A stretch of DNA of 64,000 nucleotides from Isoetes taiwanensis (lineage: Eukaryota > Streptophyta > Lycopodiopsida > Isoetales > Isoetaceae). Each line of letters starts with the position of its first letter. Position 1 is the first letter of the stretch. The translations under genes and the position numbers were made by a program. Positions 11,325 to 23,595 of the stretch are shown piece after piece. Below the pieces are notes generated by a model that was not told the origin of the DNA, did not search any database, and worked only from the letters and a program-made list of their open reading frames with translations. The DNA is taken from positions 1,718,602 to 1,782,601 of the forward strand of contig JAJEKV010000062.1 of assembly GCA_021234155.1 (NCBI GenBank). Reading direction: 5' to 3'.

Positions 11325-13580
11325 ATAGTAAACTGCAATCATCAAGAGTGTTGAATAATGGACTGAATCTTGACCATTGGCTTTGAGAGATATATTGCAA
11401 CTTATTAATGTTGGAACTTTAAGGTTTTTTATTTTCCTAGGGTAAATAAGGCTTGTCTTACGATTTTCCACAACTTGTTTCAACAACTTGTTTCGACCAT
11501 TGGATTTGGTAAGCAGATTACAACTTATTAAAGCTGGAACTTGAAGCATTTTTTGTTTTCCTAAGGTAAATAAGACCTATCTCAAGATTTTTTAACTTTA
11601 CACTATTGTGAGAAATAAGGTATGATTAGGTTTAGGGTTTCACAACGCATAACCACTTCTGATTCACGACGGACAGAGATATTTGCCTACAGATTGAACC
11701 GGATCCAGACAGCTATTTACAGATGGGGCTTTGGCTGCATTTCGATTTTTTACTGCTAAAAGGTTTACATGATGATCTTGTTGCTCATATCTCTCTGGTA
11801 TCAAGGCGCCGCCTCATGACTCCAAGCTTTTGCGGCTGCATATATATGAGCCAAGCTGTGTCAAAGACAAAATCGCAATGAGATAGAAGATCTTCTAGAG
11901 CCAGTGTTATACGGCACTATTGGGCGGCTCTCCGTTTATGGTCATGCTGGGCAAGATTTTTTTGATAAACAAAGCACTCCTGAGGAGCCAGTCTCGTTGT
12001 CCAATTCCTAATTTATCAAATCGCAACTGATGAAGCTCAAATCGATCTAATTGCTGGCATCGTGACGAACCAGGTTCTAGTTTTGTTTAGATTTATTTCT
12101 CGCATAATCTCATGATAACTGTCTCTAATATGATGAACTAATTCGTGATCCATAATATTTACTTTCTCTTTTGCCTTGGATTTGATCAGCTTCCAGAGGT
12201 TCAAACCTCTTTAATCAACTTATGCTCTATATGTTTGCTACTCTAGATAATATCCCCATCATTTTAGTCAGCTTTATAGCCCATTCTTATTAATTTCCCT
12301 AATTTTCTCATGCTTATACATGCCATAGATTATTGCAAACTAGTTTGTTTAGATCATTAGTTCTTTAAGCTCTACTCTAAATCTCCTAGAGTGAATTAAC
12401 GGGCCCTTTCCCTTTACTCAAAATAATAACGATATTCCATTTCCTAAACCATCTTAGTGGTGTGATGCTATGGGCTTATTTTCCTTAAATGATTGCTTTA
12501 AGCTTGCCTATGTGTTTATGAATTTAAACATGCGAATTTTAAGGACCAAATGTTGTTCATATTCTGTAACCTTGTTGCAGTCTTGGTTCTTACCCAATTC
12601 TTGCTTTGGTTTCTTTTACTCTATTTGATTTATGTTGTAATCAAGTTGTTAGATTTCTCTCTCTTATACTTCACTTATACTTCCATGTTTTACTTTCATG
12701 TATTGCTCCTCTATTTTTGTAGTAAGACTGTGCCATTTGCTTATGTTTGGGAAACTGAGATCCGTTATAGAAAATGCATGGATCTACCTTGCACATGGTC
12801 TTTAAATTAAGAGTACAATCTATGCCTTTTGTGATAAACCGTAAGTGTAAGTGATAAATTTCGTTCATTATTTTTTCGAAGTTTTTTTATAAAATAAATG
12901 GTGAAGGGCGTTAAGCCGGATGGGTCTTTAGCTTACCTGTTAGTGGCTTATGCATTTACCCTCTTTAGGCTAACTTGCATTTGGTTCCACCGCAGTAACA
13001 GGACTTATCCCTCCATGTGGTATTTTCCATGGTGTTCAATGAGCAAAACCATTTGCTCAAATCTGCAAGATTCAACCGAAAGCTTCTTGGTGACATCTAT
13101 CTATCTACTTTTTCTGTTTTTAAATTGTTATATGTTGTTACACCATCGTTGATGGTTGTCATAAGTTAATTTTATGCGAACCGGTTGCTTCATTATAAGC
13201 TACTTAGGAATCATTCTAGATCTGCAATATTCCTTTACTATTGCGATATTTTATGTTGTTGTTTTAACGCTCCAAATATTATCTGAGATATCTTTCAATC
13301 TCTTATATTTGAATATCATATTGCTTTTGTCTACATTGTAAAGTATTACGTTCTTGAGCTATTATTTTCTGAACTATGTCTTTAATATCTTGGTGTTTAC
13401 TCTGTAATCTTTTCTTCTTGATCTATTCTTTATTTTGATTTGCTCCTTATCAGGGCCTAGAATTAGATTACACCTATCTAGTTCTAGGATTGCAATTGAA
13501 GGTCCTTATTTTTCCAAATGGAACTATAAGGCCTAAAGTCTGTTGTTTCTTATGGTCTTAACAGGCTTAAAAGGTTTTTA
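11325..13580 (+). repeat. 2.2-kb direct duplication, copy B
   Basis: Second copy of 8644-10882. The right end breaks off at a run of T after AAAGGTTTTT, where copy A continues into its spacer; the left end begins at AGTAAACTGCAATC. Small insertions and substitutions relative to copy A are clustered, and one larger replacement lies near 12448-12505. The high identity suggests a fairly recent event. Confidence 0.85.
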
Positions 13581-15540
13581 TTTTTTTTTTAGTTTCGCGT
13601 ATGGGAAATGACGATTTAAACAACATATGTGTTTATTTCACTGAGTCAGACATCAAATATTTCCATAGAAGAGGCCAACTTGGGATATGGATTCAAACGT
13701 CTATTCTCTAAAATGAAGGCAATACACAAAAGAGACCAGAATTTTTAATCTATGCAAGATGAATTCGTAAATTTTAAGGTATTAATTATCCCATGTGACG
13801 CCTGATATGTTTGTTGCAAGGTGTACTAATGTGGTGAATCATATGGTGACATGTTGTACATGTGGTGAATCATGTCGTGACATGTGATGCATGTGGTGAA
13901 TTATGTGGTGAATGATATCACCATTTAAACCCTAAGAATTTGGCATTTCTTCGCACTTTTGCAAATCTCCTAAGCTCTGCATCACTGTCCTCACGATTCA
14001 CCTCCTTCCTTCATGAAAAGCGCCTAATGGACCCTATCGCCATAAAGTTGCCATGTGGGACAACCTTTCGCTGATCCGGATCATCATGGACACTACCATA
14101 ATATTGATCCCGCTACACAAATGCCCGATTCCTTATGGGGTTTCTCATCCTCATCTTTGAAATCCGCTCTCGATGCAACATTGGATGAGATATGAAGGAG
14201 AGAGTGCCGCTTCTACAAAGACTAGAAAATGAACCTCTACAATGGTATTTTTAGTAAACTTACCTATTGTTCATTCCTTAAAGATCTTTTGATATGTTTC
14301 GTTCTCTAACACGGACCTTTTGGATTCTAATACTTTATTGTCCAGATGATCCTAGGATACCTTGACTTTTTAAGGGGAGAGGGCAAAACGAAGCTTGTCA
14401 AACATTCTCCCTTCGGGATCCAATAATTGATGGTGTGTTTTGAGAACAATATGGCATCTCGAGAGGAACGAAGATCGATGCGTGTTGGTAAGCTAGCACA
14501 AAAGAAGGATAATGAAGAGTTATGGGCGCAATCTTCAAGCAGAGAGGTTATCCGGGTTCACCGCTTATGGTGGTTTTGTGGAACTATCACTTCACCCTAA
14601 CGTAAAGACACGGTCTCTAGATACAGATCGATGTACTACAATCATAGATGCATTTGCATCTATATGGATCACTTATTATTCTGTTGGGAGACGATGATTA
14701 TTTTCGTCTACTCTACCCCTAAGAACCGCCCACGCTAATGGCTATATCTTTGGGACTGCTGAGCCCTTCAATACCTACTTCAATTCCATCTTTTTCCATG
14801 ATCCATAAGCTTATACTATGGCATTTTGAAGATAGTGATGCTATGCTATGTATTTCCTATAGCGATCTCTCACTATAATTTTCTCATCATGACATAGTCT
14901 TCTCAACCATGTGTGATGCTTTGTACTTGAATCTTTATAATTAATGATAAAACCAACTCTTACTCTGGAAAAGGAATTTTTTTTAATAAGAAGCTAAAGA
15001 TGTTGTGATGTTCCACATATTTATACAGTGTATGTATATAAATATACGGACACGTCACGGGCTGAGGATATGCCATCATGGGGGTATCTAACCTACGGAA
15101 TTAACCATAAACGATTAATTTAGCTATGCTAAATTAATACGGGGTTAACTAAAGGCTAATTACCTAAGTAAGTTAATTAAGCTAATTAATTCATTAGTTA
15201 GGAGACACCTAGCCAAACTCGATTGCCCAGAATGAGGGCGCTAATTTGAAGCAGCAAATTAGATCCCTATCCCAATTTTCCCCAAGTCGAACCAAGGAAC
15301 AGGAGCAGTTGAGCGCCAAGTCTATTCAAGCATGGAGATTCCGTGCCACCAATAGATCTAAAATGTTGTGTGCACTGAAGAAGTTTTCTCAAATATATCA
15401 CCTCCTTATTGTGCACATTGGGCACTATTTCAAATCATCACAACAAAGCTAAAGGCCAGGTAATACTGTTTCTAACTAGTTTCATAGACTTGTTAGTATG
15501 GGAAACTCGAACATTTCTTAGAGAATGGACTAGATAAATA
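13581..15540. other. Unrecognised sequence with a 22-bp tandem repeat
   Basis: At about 13824-13915 a unit like CATGTGGTGAATCATGTGGTGA repeats four times with changes. The stretch 14000-14800 is less AT-rich and has short open frames (for example 14512-14697) but no domain I can name. It may belong to the insertion that also brought the helicase fragment at 15.6 kb. Confidence 0.4.
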
Positions 15541-15579
15541 CATAAGAATTGGACGAACATGTCTATTTGTTTACATTCA

Positions 15580-15985
15580 TAGTACCAGCTGCAGGGAGAA
15601 GTGCAACAATAGCTGCTTCTATTAAATCATCTGAGATTTGCAGAGCATTTATTATTCATAAGTTAAATGAATCGGTTGGAAATGTTGCAGACCCAAAGTT
15701 AGTAACATTGGTGTCGTCCGTAGGTGAGATTTGACAGTCAGACATTGTGACATTCGATTTGTTTTGCACAAGAACATGTATCGAAAAGGCACGGGAATTC
15801 TTATACTCGACAGACATTCTTTGTAGACCAACCGTGCATAAGAAGAAAGCATTCTTGATCGTATGCGACGTCTTGAAACGAGATATTATTCTCAAGATTC
15901 CATAGCTGAAGACGACCAAGTAATTCCCACAAGCGGTCTTGGCGGAAATAACTTCATTCACAGCTATGATCACCCGACTTTGCCT
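15580..15985 (+). pseudogene. Helitron helicase fragment
   Basis: The plus-strand translation follows the middle of the Helitron helicase encoded on the minus strand at 20201-21451. Matching parts are AGRSATIAASIKSSEIC (there AGRSATVAASIKSSEIW), FIIHKLN, LVTLVSSVGEI, SDIVTFDLF, EFLYSTDILCRPT and, further on, HSYDHP-like remnants. The fragment begins just after motif III of the helicase and covers about 130 residues. It contains several in-frame stops and frame changes, and the Walker motifs are absent. It is an old, internally decayed piece, unlikely to encode anything. It shows that the same Helitron family inserted in this neighbourhood more than once. Confidence 0.8.
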
Positions 15986-16139
15986 TGCAACTCTATGCGA
16001 ACTCTATGCCCTGCAAACATAAGGTAGAAAACATTCATAAAACAGAAAACTAAGATTATTCCATACAAAAAGGCAACTATCATAATGTGTTTAAATGTTT
16101 AAAATGTTTAAATGATTTGTTAAAGAATAGAATAGAATA

Positions 16140-16262
16140 GAATATGATTTTATCGTCCACGGAGACCAACTGGCCTATGGGACCCAAGTACAAAGAGAGA
16201 GCAGCAGGCGTATTACTACCAGGATTAAAAAACCCCCGCCCCGAAGGGTTTTCGGGGGAAAG
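16140..16262 (+). repeat. Short dispersed element, copy 1 (about 123 bp)
   Basis: Matches the reverse complement of 48268-48390. Shared blocks are GATTTTATCGTCCAC, GGCCTATGGGACCCA and the strong terminal hairpin CCCCGAAGGGTTTTCGGGG, preceded by TTAAAAAACCCCCG. A short (ATAGA)n run lies just before it. It has no coding capacity. The end hairpin recalls non-autonomous Helitrons, but the required CTRR end is not clear. A SINE is possible too (see findings). Confidence 0.65.
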
Positions 16263-16734
16263 AACTAAATATCATTCAAACCCCCCTTTGTGCTGGCATC
16301 CTAATAGTTGTGTATGCATATAGCATACCCAATAGACCCATTGCTCACTATGATACAATAACCAGATATCCATTATAAAAACTGAGAATATATGCCAAGT
16401 AGTTAATGAAATGTAAAGAATATGTAGAGATTTGAAGCTGTGAAATCACATAGAGGCACGAGATCACTATATTTTTCTAAACTATATTAGATCAAATCCC
16501 TGGCTAGAACTTGTATCCATACAATATCTTTATTGCAGCATATACTCAGTGTGAGTTCAATCTAAGGGAATACACCATCATAACTAGCATCTTTTTTAGA
16601 GTTTCCCACAGTTTAGAGTTTCCCACAGTTTCCCACAGAATACGCTTGAAATTGTATGCAACATATTTAACAGCTCTTACCACCAAGCAAAATAAAAACA
16701 AACTCTTCACAAGTAATTCAGATGGAATTTGTAT
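16263..16734. other. Intergenic, no gene recognised
   Basis: AT-rich. At 16600-16640 GTTTCCCACAGTTT-type units repeat three times. Confidence 0.5.
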
Positions 16735-17382
16735 TTAAAGAAATTGCGCCTTCGCATATACAAAAACAAAGGTAAGATGTGCATGAAACATTGACAACGT
16801 CGCATGTGTGAGAGCTTCAAATCTACTAACCCGGCATTCCCTTAGAAGTTCTGCATTGCTTCTAAATTCTCCATCTAATTGAATAGCCTTAGATAATGCT
16901 ATCTTTGTTCTATCTTCTAAAGTTACACATTCCTCTAATAACATTTCTTTTATTACCAGCAATTTCTCCCCTTTCACTTTGTTACTACAATCAAATGTTT
17001 CTGAATCTTGAATCACCTTGTCATCATACTCTGCATTTATTGCACCATGATCTTTCTCACTATTATTTCCAGAGAACTTATTCATTCCTGAATGTCAATC
17101 ACCGGTTTACATTTCAAATTCCCTTGTTCTTTTCTGATAACAATGACATTGTAACTACTTTCTATTTTGTAACTTATTCAAGTGTTCCATGTCGTCATCT
17201 TTCGACTGCAAAGCCTCAGCAGTCTTCTGTGCCACCGTAGAACTCGAAAATTGTTTACGAGCCCCGAGCATTTCGTCTTCAATATGGTCCATGTACCGAG
17301 GTTCATATTCAACGTGTAAACTCCAAAGCATCGCTATAATAGACGCCACCTTTGCCTTCAGCAATATATTCTCCACCTCCAA
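16735..17382 (-). CDS. Possible two-exon unknown gene 3' of the Helitron RPA
   Basis: Two minus-strand open segments, 17155-17382 (75 codons, from ATG) and 16735-17085 (up to 116 codons), have protein-like composition. The first contains LHVEYEPRYMDHIEDEMLGA and a charged, helical C-terminus; the second contains LDGEFRSNAELLRECRVSRF. A sequence ending ACATTCAG, a reasonable acceptor, lies just before the second. Both lie downstream of the RPA-like gene and in the same orientation, so they could be the distal end of the Helitron or a captured host fragment. I recognise no family. Confidence 0.3.
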
Positions 17383-17399
17383 CTTACTGACCCCAGTTA

Positions 17400-18239
17400 T
17401 GTCATTCGTAATCCTGCCTTCATATGAATCTTCTCTGTCCTCTCTTCACTACTCAAGCATACCAGTAATCTCGCACAGGTCGTCCAAAACTAACCTATAA
17501 CTTACCAGTCTTTTTCTCAAACACGTTATCATACACATCACTTCGTTGACAAATACCACCACTAAATTTACCAGTTGTCATGCCCTCAATAGATTTATCA
17601 CTTCTTAAACATCATTTCAATAACAAATATTAGCAATAAGTTTCACGCGTAAGTTTAATCATGGATACAGACTGGAATATTATCATCCAAATCACTTCAT
17701 ATAAGTACCTCTCGCTATTACTAATTAACCAAAATCTACTGTGTACCATGGAAGCAGCTTCATAAAGAAAACACATAGAGTTTGAGAACAAAATCCCAAA
17801 CACAAAGACAACTTCACAACAGAAAGTCAAAGTTTCTAATAGATGACATAATATCAATTTCAAATTAACTACTTAGTTAGATCGACCACAGCAGAGTTGC
17901 AGCTCCTTTATGCAAATGATAACTATACGTTGTCCACTGGAGATTCCAAGCTGAACTGATTAAACTCTCCTCCCAATCTCATTTTACACCTCTTTATTCC
18001 GCCTATGACAATCTCAGATTCAGCTTCCCAATCTATAGCTGTGACTTCACGAACCACAACTCTGTGACTCTTGAATCCATTGTATTTCATTCGAACCACG
18101 CTTTAGTCGGAATATTTTGCTAATCCAAAGGTGCTCCATAAAGAGAGAATAATATTCTTGTTGATTATTCTCCTACAATCGATAACCTGTTAATTTCTAT
18201 CACAAAATCATCAGCAGAATCTCACCCCAATCTTATCTT
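17400..18239. other. Unrecognised, between RPA-like gene and 16.7-17.4 kb exons
   Basis: No domain recognised. It is expected to hold the 3' part of the RPA-like gene or Helitron untranslated sequence; I could not find the Helitron 3' hairpin and CTRR end here. Confidence 0.4.
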
Positions 18240-20056
18240 ACATTATCCCTCATTTTTGACATCTCATTTGGTACCGCCCTAAGATTTGTTCTCCTTCATT
18301 ATTGAAGATAGTAACTACAATTTCTCCCTGTTGCATCTCCCAACGTTGCATGGAATATATACCTGATCATAACAATGACATCACACATCCATTCAAACCA
18401 ATTGGTAAACCGGAGCTCTCTCACCTCTTTAATAGTTCAAGAGTCAGCCCCACATTTTAAGACCAAAATTCCGATTCTCGCTTACTTACCTTCTTACCGC
18501 ATCTTAGACATGCCTCATACCACATTGGCTGGTTTGGATCAATAAGCGTTATATGCACGCTACGAACATTGAAATACTCAATCTTCACAAGAAGCAACTT
18601 AGAATAAGCGATCGCAAAAGCGAGGAATCAACATACCTCATACTAACAACCTACCGCCCATCCCCAATGTAAGGTTGTAATATGTCCGGGATACAAATGC
18701 ACGATCATGCAATGTTTTTCTTTGGCGCCGTTGTACACTTCCGTCCCTCTTGCTCATACCTTTAGTGTGATTGAATTAGCATGTTACAATATTTAAAGGA
18801 AAGTCACGTAACCCATACCATGTATGCGTAAAGCAAGAATAACGCTAAACAAAGTGTTTGGATTTAATTCCATCATTGTTTTATTTGTTGTTGACAAAAG
18901 CGGACACTGCGTGAAGACACTATCTAATCGCCAGTTTCAATCAGCAATTTAATTCAATCAATAGTATTAGTAAAACCTCGAAATTTGCTAGTTCGAACAC
19001 GAAGTCAAGATTATTACTATTGGGATGTCACACAACATTTGCGGCAGCCTTCTCTCCTTCATTCACAAAGAAGATCTCCCCATAGGCTCACATTTACACT
19101 TTTTCCATCGGAATATGTTTCCTTTGTTAGAAAATATCCACACGCCTTTGGTTGTATTCATAAAATACCTTTCATCAAGGAGGCTGATGGTACGTTTTAA
19201 AACATCTTGCTTATCATATTTCCTACGAACAGTTTCTGACACAGAGACTGAGCAAACAATTCCAACTTCATCTGCAAACAGGAGAAATTATACAATGTAT
19301 TCTATCTCAATACCATAACAAACAAATCAAAAAGTATTTCATGTACCAAAGACCACTTTCCCATCAAGGTAGTTGTGCAATTCATCTACTTTTGCAAACT
19401 TCTGCTCCATTGAGTTTCCCACCTCCCAGCCCCCATCATCGGGCAACTTCAATTATTGATTGTGCATCAAGCGTTATCTGATAGTCATGGTTTACGGTTG
19501 TATATCGTTTGTTCGCAGGCCGAACAACTCCTTTAGAGATGTAATACACCTACATGTCCACAAAGAACTTCAACGACTACCTCTATTCATGACATAATCC
19601 CCAATTTATGCATCAACCTATAACCTACCTTCATCAACTCAAGTCTGTTGTAGAATTTGTCAGCTGCCTCGTCAAATATTGTTGCTTGAATTTCCCTTCC
19701 CTGTATATATTAAGACGACTCTCTAAATATTCATAAAGCAAGGGAAGTAAGAATCCAATCAATTCAAATTTGCATACATCCTTGTCTCTTAGCTCCACAT
19801 TAAACAATTTCCTCTTGCCTGGTCTTCGCCTATTCTCAAACTCTCGTAAAGGTCCTTTCCACATTACTTTTACTTTAATTGTCCAATTTGCTTGGTAAGG
19901 AGTTAATTGAACCAATGGACAAATTGTTCTCCCACTTCCTATGTTTTCAGCATCATTTGTACTGCAACATTTCCTCAAAATAAAAATCTTTACATACACA
20001 ATAGAAGAGATCACATCAAGGGATACCTCATCATCATGCACACACGAACAGGTCAC
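18240..20056 (-). pseudogene. Helitron-encoded RPA1-like single-strand DNA-binding protein
   Basis: Minus-strand pieces follow, in order, the large subunit of replication protein A. DBD-A is at 19634-20056 (LTPYQANWTIKVKV, then RKLFNVELRDKD), continuing after an acceptor at 19550 with VYYISKGVVRPANKRY and NHDYQITLDAQS. DBD-B is at about 19030-19425 (QKFAKVDELHNYLDGKVVFG; EVGIVCSVSVSETVRRKYD; then VSLWGDLL in another frame). DBD-C is at about 18250-18560, with the zinc-finger start MWYEACLRCGKKV and later VTIFNNEGEQILG. Plant Helitrons commonly carry such an RPA gene beside Rep/helicase, which fits the position and strand here. Frame changes and stops within DBD-B and DBD-C suggest it no longer makes a full protein. 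The exon borders given are approximate. Confidence 0.8.
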
Positions 20057-20200
20057 CCACGAGAATTACGTAGCTGCTGCGAACACAACGAACACACTTT
20101 TTCAGAACACATTTAAAGTTATCAAAACTCCATCACAAACAATGGCGGAAAAAAATTACCAACTATTCAAGCAATTCTCTAAAAACAACATTTCTAGTCG

Positions 20201-21451
20201 TTACAGATGTGAGTATGCGACCTTGAGTGGCAGCTGACGTCTATGTATTATAAAAGGGCAGCGCGCTGGCTGGTGGAACAAATCTGCCCGACAAATCGCA
20301 TGTATATTTTCTGAGCTCGTGTCCTCATGTCCAAGAAGTCGGACAGTCACAAATCTGTTGTGCATTTCGTGTATAACAACTCTAGCATTCTTCACAAGCT
20401 CTTTACTCGCATCCAACAATCTCATAATTTGACACACAGCTCCTACTTTGGGACAAAGCGTGTGTTTGGGCGAAGTCGGGTGATCATAACTATGAAGAAA
20501 CTCATTTTCAGCAGCAGCGCTTGTCTGAATTACCTGGTCACTTTCACTTATGGAAGCCTGAGAATAATATCTCCTTTCCAGACCTGGCATACGATCAAGA
20601 ATAGACCTGTTAAACTCATCCACATGCACACTTAATGGAGATAAAAATGCTCTTCTTTCACACAAAGTTGGTCTACAAACAATATCTGCCGGGTATAAGA
20701 ATTCCCATGCCTCTTCCATACATGTTGTTGTCGAAAACAAATCAAATGTCACAACATCTGATTGCCAATTCTCACCTATGGACGACACTAATGTTATTAA
20801 CTCTGAGTCCGCAGCATTTCTAACCGATACATCTAACTTGTGAATAATAAATGCTCTCCAAATCTCAGATGATTTAATAGAAGCAGCTACTGTTGCACTT
20901 CTCCCTGCACCTGGTACTATGGGCGCTATCTGCCTAAAGTCGCCTGCAGCCACAAAATATTTTCCTTCAAATGGAACATCATTTCTACACAATTCTTGTA
21001 GAATCACACTTGATGATTCAATTGCAGCTCTATTTGCCATCGCAAATTCATCCCAAATCATTAAATGGCATTTAATCAGCAAGCTCGCTTTCTCAGACGT
21101 GGCCTCAATAGTCGAGTGCACAACAACACTATTCTCAGTTACAGGAACTTGAAACAATGAGTGCGCAGTTTTCCCTCCTGGGTATAACAGGCCAGCCAAT
21201 GCAGTTGTTGCATAGGGCAAAACAATCAACCGGGACCCTCTGATTAACAAACATATAGCATTGAGTAGGAAAATCTTACCTGTACCAGCTTTCCCATCAA
21301 TAAACACAGGTCTTTTTATCCCTGGCCCATGCACCGTCTTCTGAACATAATCATATATTCGTCCTTGATTCACGTTCATCTTATCACGTATCTTTTTTGA
21401 CTCTTCTATGTAACATCTATGGTGAAGAAACTTTGACAACTCTTGCAACAC
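20201..21451 (-). pseudogene. Helitron helicase domain (PIF1/SF1B)
   Basis: About 416 codons open on the minus strand. Visible motifs: Walker A as GKAGTGKI (residues 53-60; the Lys is kept, the usual Thr after it is Ile); the motif Ia region LPYATTALAGLLYPGGKTAHSLF; Walker B IWDEF (132-136); motif III GDFRQIAP (170-177); and the C-terminal approach FIIHRRQLPLKVAYS. The last conserved part, which in the family continues with a 'TINKSQGQ' segment and the arginine-finger motif VI, is missing because the frame ends just before it. The domain would unwind DNA during rolling-circle transposition. It directly follows the Rep frame, with which it overlaps at 21451. It looks like a recently damaged copy, since most of the domain is still open. 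Confidence 0.85.
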
Positions 21452-22923
21452 TAGCTGTCAGGCAGCCCAAAGCCAGCAACACTAGAGCCATGTTGCACAA
21501 GCACATTTTCAATGCACAAAGGAGCTTGCTGCTCTGCAAGCAAAGTGCCTGTCTCTGAAATATCATGGAAGTCCTTTATCAGCTCATCATGAAAATTCGA
21601 CCACAACTCACTTGCCGGAGCACCATCAAGGATAAGCAATGGAAAAAGGAAACGCAACTGCGACAGCGTTTGCAACGCCAACACTGCCTCTTGCATTGTC
21701 ACAACTGGCTCTGATCTATCATGCAATATACCCATAACAGTTACCACTTCTTGATAGGTATCATAGGTAGTCCCATTATACTTCTTTAAGTCTTCCCAAC
21801 ACCTCGCTGGAGTATGCACCAACAACTGTCGCAAATAGAATAGCTCCCCCTCACGTGGCATCACCAACCTTATTCTACAAATAAGGGCTTGCTTACTTCT
21901 CTTCCGAGCTATGTTCCTAGGAAGCTGTGGACTAGCTAGTTCAAGGTGATCACCATCAGTATACGTTCTATCTCTACAGGATACAAAGCTGTACTGTTCA
22001 TAGTACTGAAGATAGGTTAGCTCCGAGAATTGTATGGCAGGAGGCCTCAAGAAATAACGATCAAGCAACGAAGCGCTGTTGGGCCTCCTATATGATCTAC
22101 TCGTTCTTTCTTGACGATGAAGTGGAAGACACTTAACACCAGGATACTTTTCTGTGACATCAAACTTTAGTATTCGCCATCTTGCCTCACTTGACGATAG
22201 ATACCTTGCACTTTGGTAATCACGTATCTCATCATCAAATTGTCGTTCATGATCAATTCGATACTCCACCTTGTCAAAACCTTTATAAATATAGCTGTAT
22301 AGGTACATGAAGATATGAACAGTCGAAGCAACATCAACATTGATATGACAATCAAAGTGCTTTAACAGGAAAGGTGAGTATGACACAACATATCTATCTT
22401 CAACTTTCCTTCTTCGATACTGCACATAACCCTTCGAGTCCAAATCTGTTCTTGTAGTCAAGTCTGGGGGATAATACCAACAGCATGCCCCATCCTTAGA
22501 GCATCGTTCAGAGTGATTGTGCACCATATATTTTCGTACCATTTCAGCAAGCACCTCATCATTTTCTGGAATCTCAGCGGATATTAGCAAGTCAATGACC
22601 TCAAATGGAATCTCATGTTCTGTTTTAAGTACAATTTGGCCATGAGGCAGCCCACGTTTCTGGAATTCTATAACATGGATCATATACGCAAGCGGACCAA
22701 CATAAGAACGCAAGAAATTCTTCAAAGATTGGAAACGGGCATCGAATGACCTGACAACAGTAATTGGCACATCTGCAGCAGTTTGCCCAACGCGCAACAC
22801 TGCCTTGATCTCTGGCCAATCCGGATTCGTACTCATTGTAATAAACGTAGTCATTCTCAATAAAATCATCATCCTCCTCAACATTTGAATCGTCAACCAT
22901 AGACCTCGACCTCTCATATCCAT
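21451..22923 (-). pseudogene. Helitron Rep (HUH-type nickase) domain
   Basis: A 490-codon open stretch; homology to Helitron Rep begins near residue 34 (NPDWPEIKAVLRVGQTAADV). The metal-binding HUH motif, normally GLPHAH in Helitrons, is GLPHGQ here (residues 91-96), so the second His is lost. The two-tyrosine region is YLYSYIYKGFDKV (207-219); the Lys usually found between the tyrosines is Ser. A Cys-rich segment (CSKDGACCWYYP, 141-152) between the two motifs is also typical of the family. The rest reads through to the helicase linker (LIRNLFPLLILDG-like). Nicking activity is unlikely with a broken HUH. The first 30 residues are out of frame with the true protein. Confidence 0.85.
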
Positions 22924-23029
22924 TAGTTGCCAAGAAATTCAGCCTTTCTTCTTCGACCCTAGAATACATATCCACAAGGTATTCATAGGTCAGACGGCCT
23001 AACTGAAGAAACCGCACCTCACGAAGCAA
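22625..23029 (-). pseudogene. Helitron Rep N-terminal linker segment
   Basis: The first 45 codons (LREVRFLQLGRLTYEYLVDM, then SRVEEERLNFLATNG) match the segment that in Helitron proteins precedes the Rep core ('Q.LVD.Y...E..RL.F.'). After that the frame runs out of homology, which continues in the frame of 21451-22923. A frame change therefore lies between about 22800 and 22890. It joins 23042-23566 upstream only by another frame change or a stop. Confidence 0.75.
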
Positions 23030-23041
23030 ACGTGACCTATG

Positions 23042-23566
23042 CTAATCCACCCGCGACATCTGCTGGTCATTATCAGGGAACCATCCCGCCGTCCCAGCTA
23101 GAAATATAAGCGGGTATTGCAAGGGTTCATACTGCTGATCCAGTATATTCATAAAAACTGGTCGTTGATCTTGGTGAAGCCAAAGAACCGCTATTCTTGG
23201 ATTAATTGTGACTGAGTTATTTGCATGCACTATGGCAGCAACTTCATCACTCGCAACTGGCCCATTCAATGTCAAGAACACGGACTCCAACCGCATTTGC
23301 TTCACTCGCCTTATCATATGACAGTAAGGATTAACAGCCTCTAGAGTCGCCGCTATTCGCATCACCCATGCAACGGGCAATAACTTCCTTTCCGCAACCC
23401 GCTCTCTCTCACTGTTGTCATGAATATACCAATGCAATGACTGGCCAGGTTTTGACGTAGGATGTATTTTATGGTATGTCCTACCCATCAAAGCAACTGA
23501 GGATGGCATCCCTAACTGTACAGTCCCGTCTCGACTTCCGTTGCTGCTTGCCTCTTTGCATGCCAT
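23042..23566 (-). pseudogene. Helitron N-terminal domain, copy 1
   Basis: 174 codons from an ATG (MACKEASSNGSRDG). Helitron-like features are the SVALMGRTYHKIHP segment (family: 'F.L.G..YHRIG'), WYIHD, NPYCHMIRRVKQMRLE, ASDEVAAIV, and the block YEPLQYPLIFLAGTAGW (family: 'Y..LQYPLLFP.GE.GW'). It ends in TAG after SRVD. A near-identical copy lies at 25603-26127, part of the head-to-tail duplication. The role of this domain is unknown; it always precedes Rep in the family. Confidence 0.8.
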
Positions 23567-23595
23567 AGAATCTTGCTGATGAGAAGTAATCTATG

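Noticed and set aside
8644-13580. The two 2.2-kb copies as LTRs of one element
   Set aside because: No TG/CA ends, no primer site or purine tract beside them, and only 442 bp between them.
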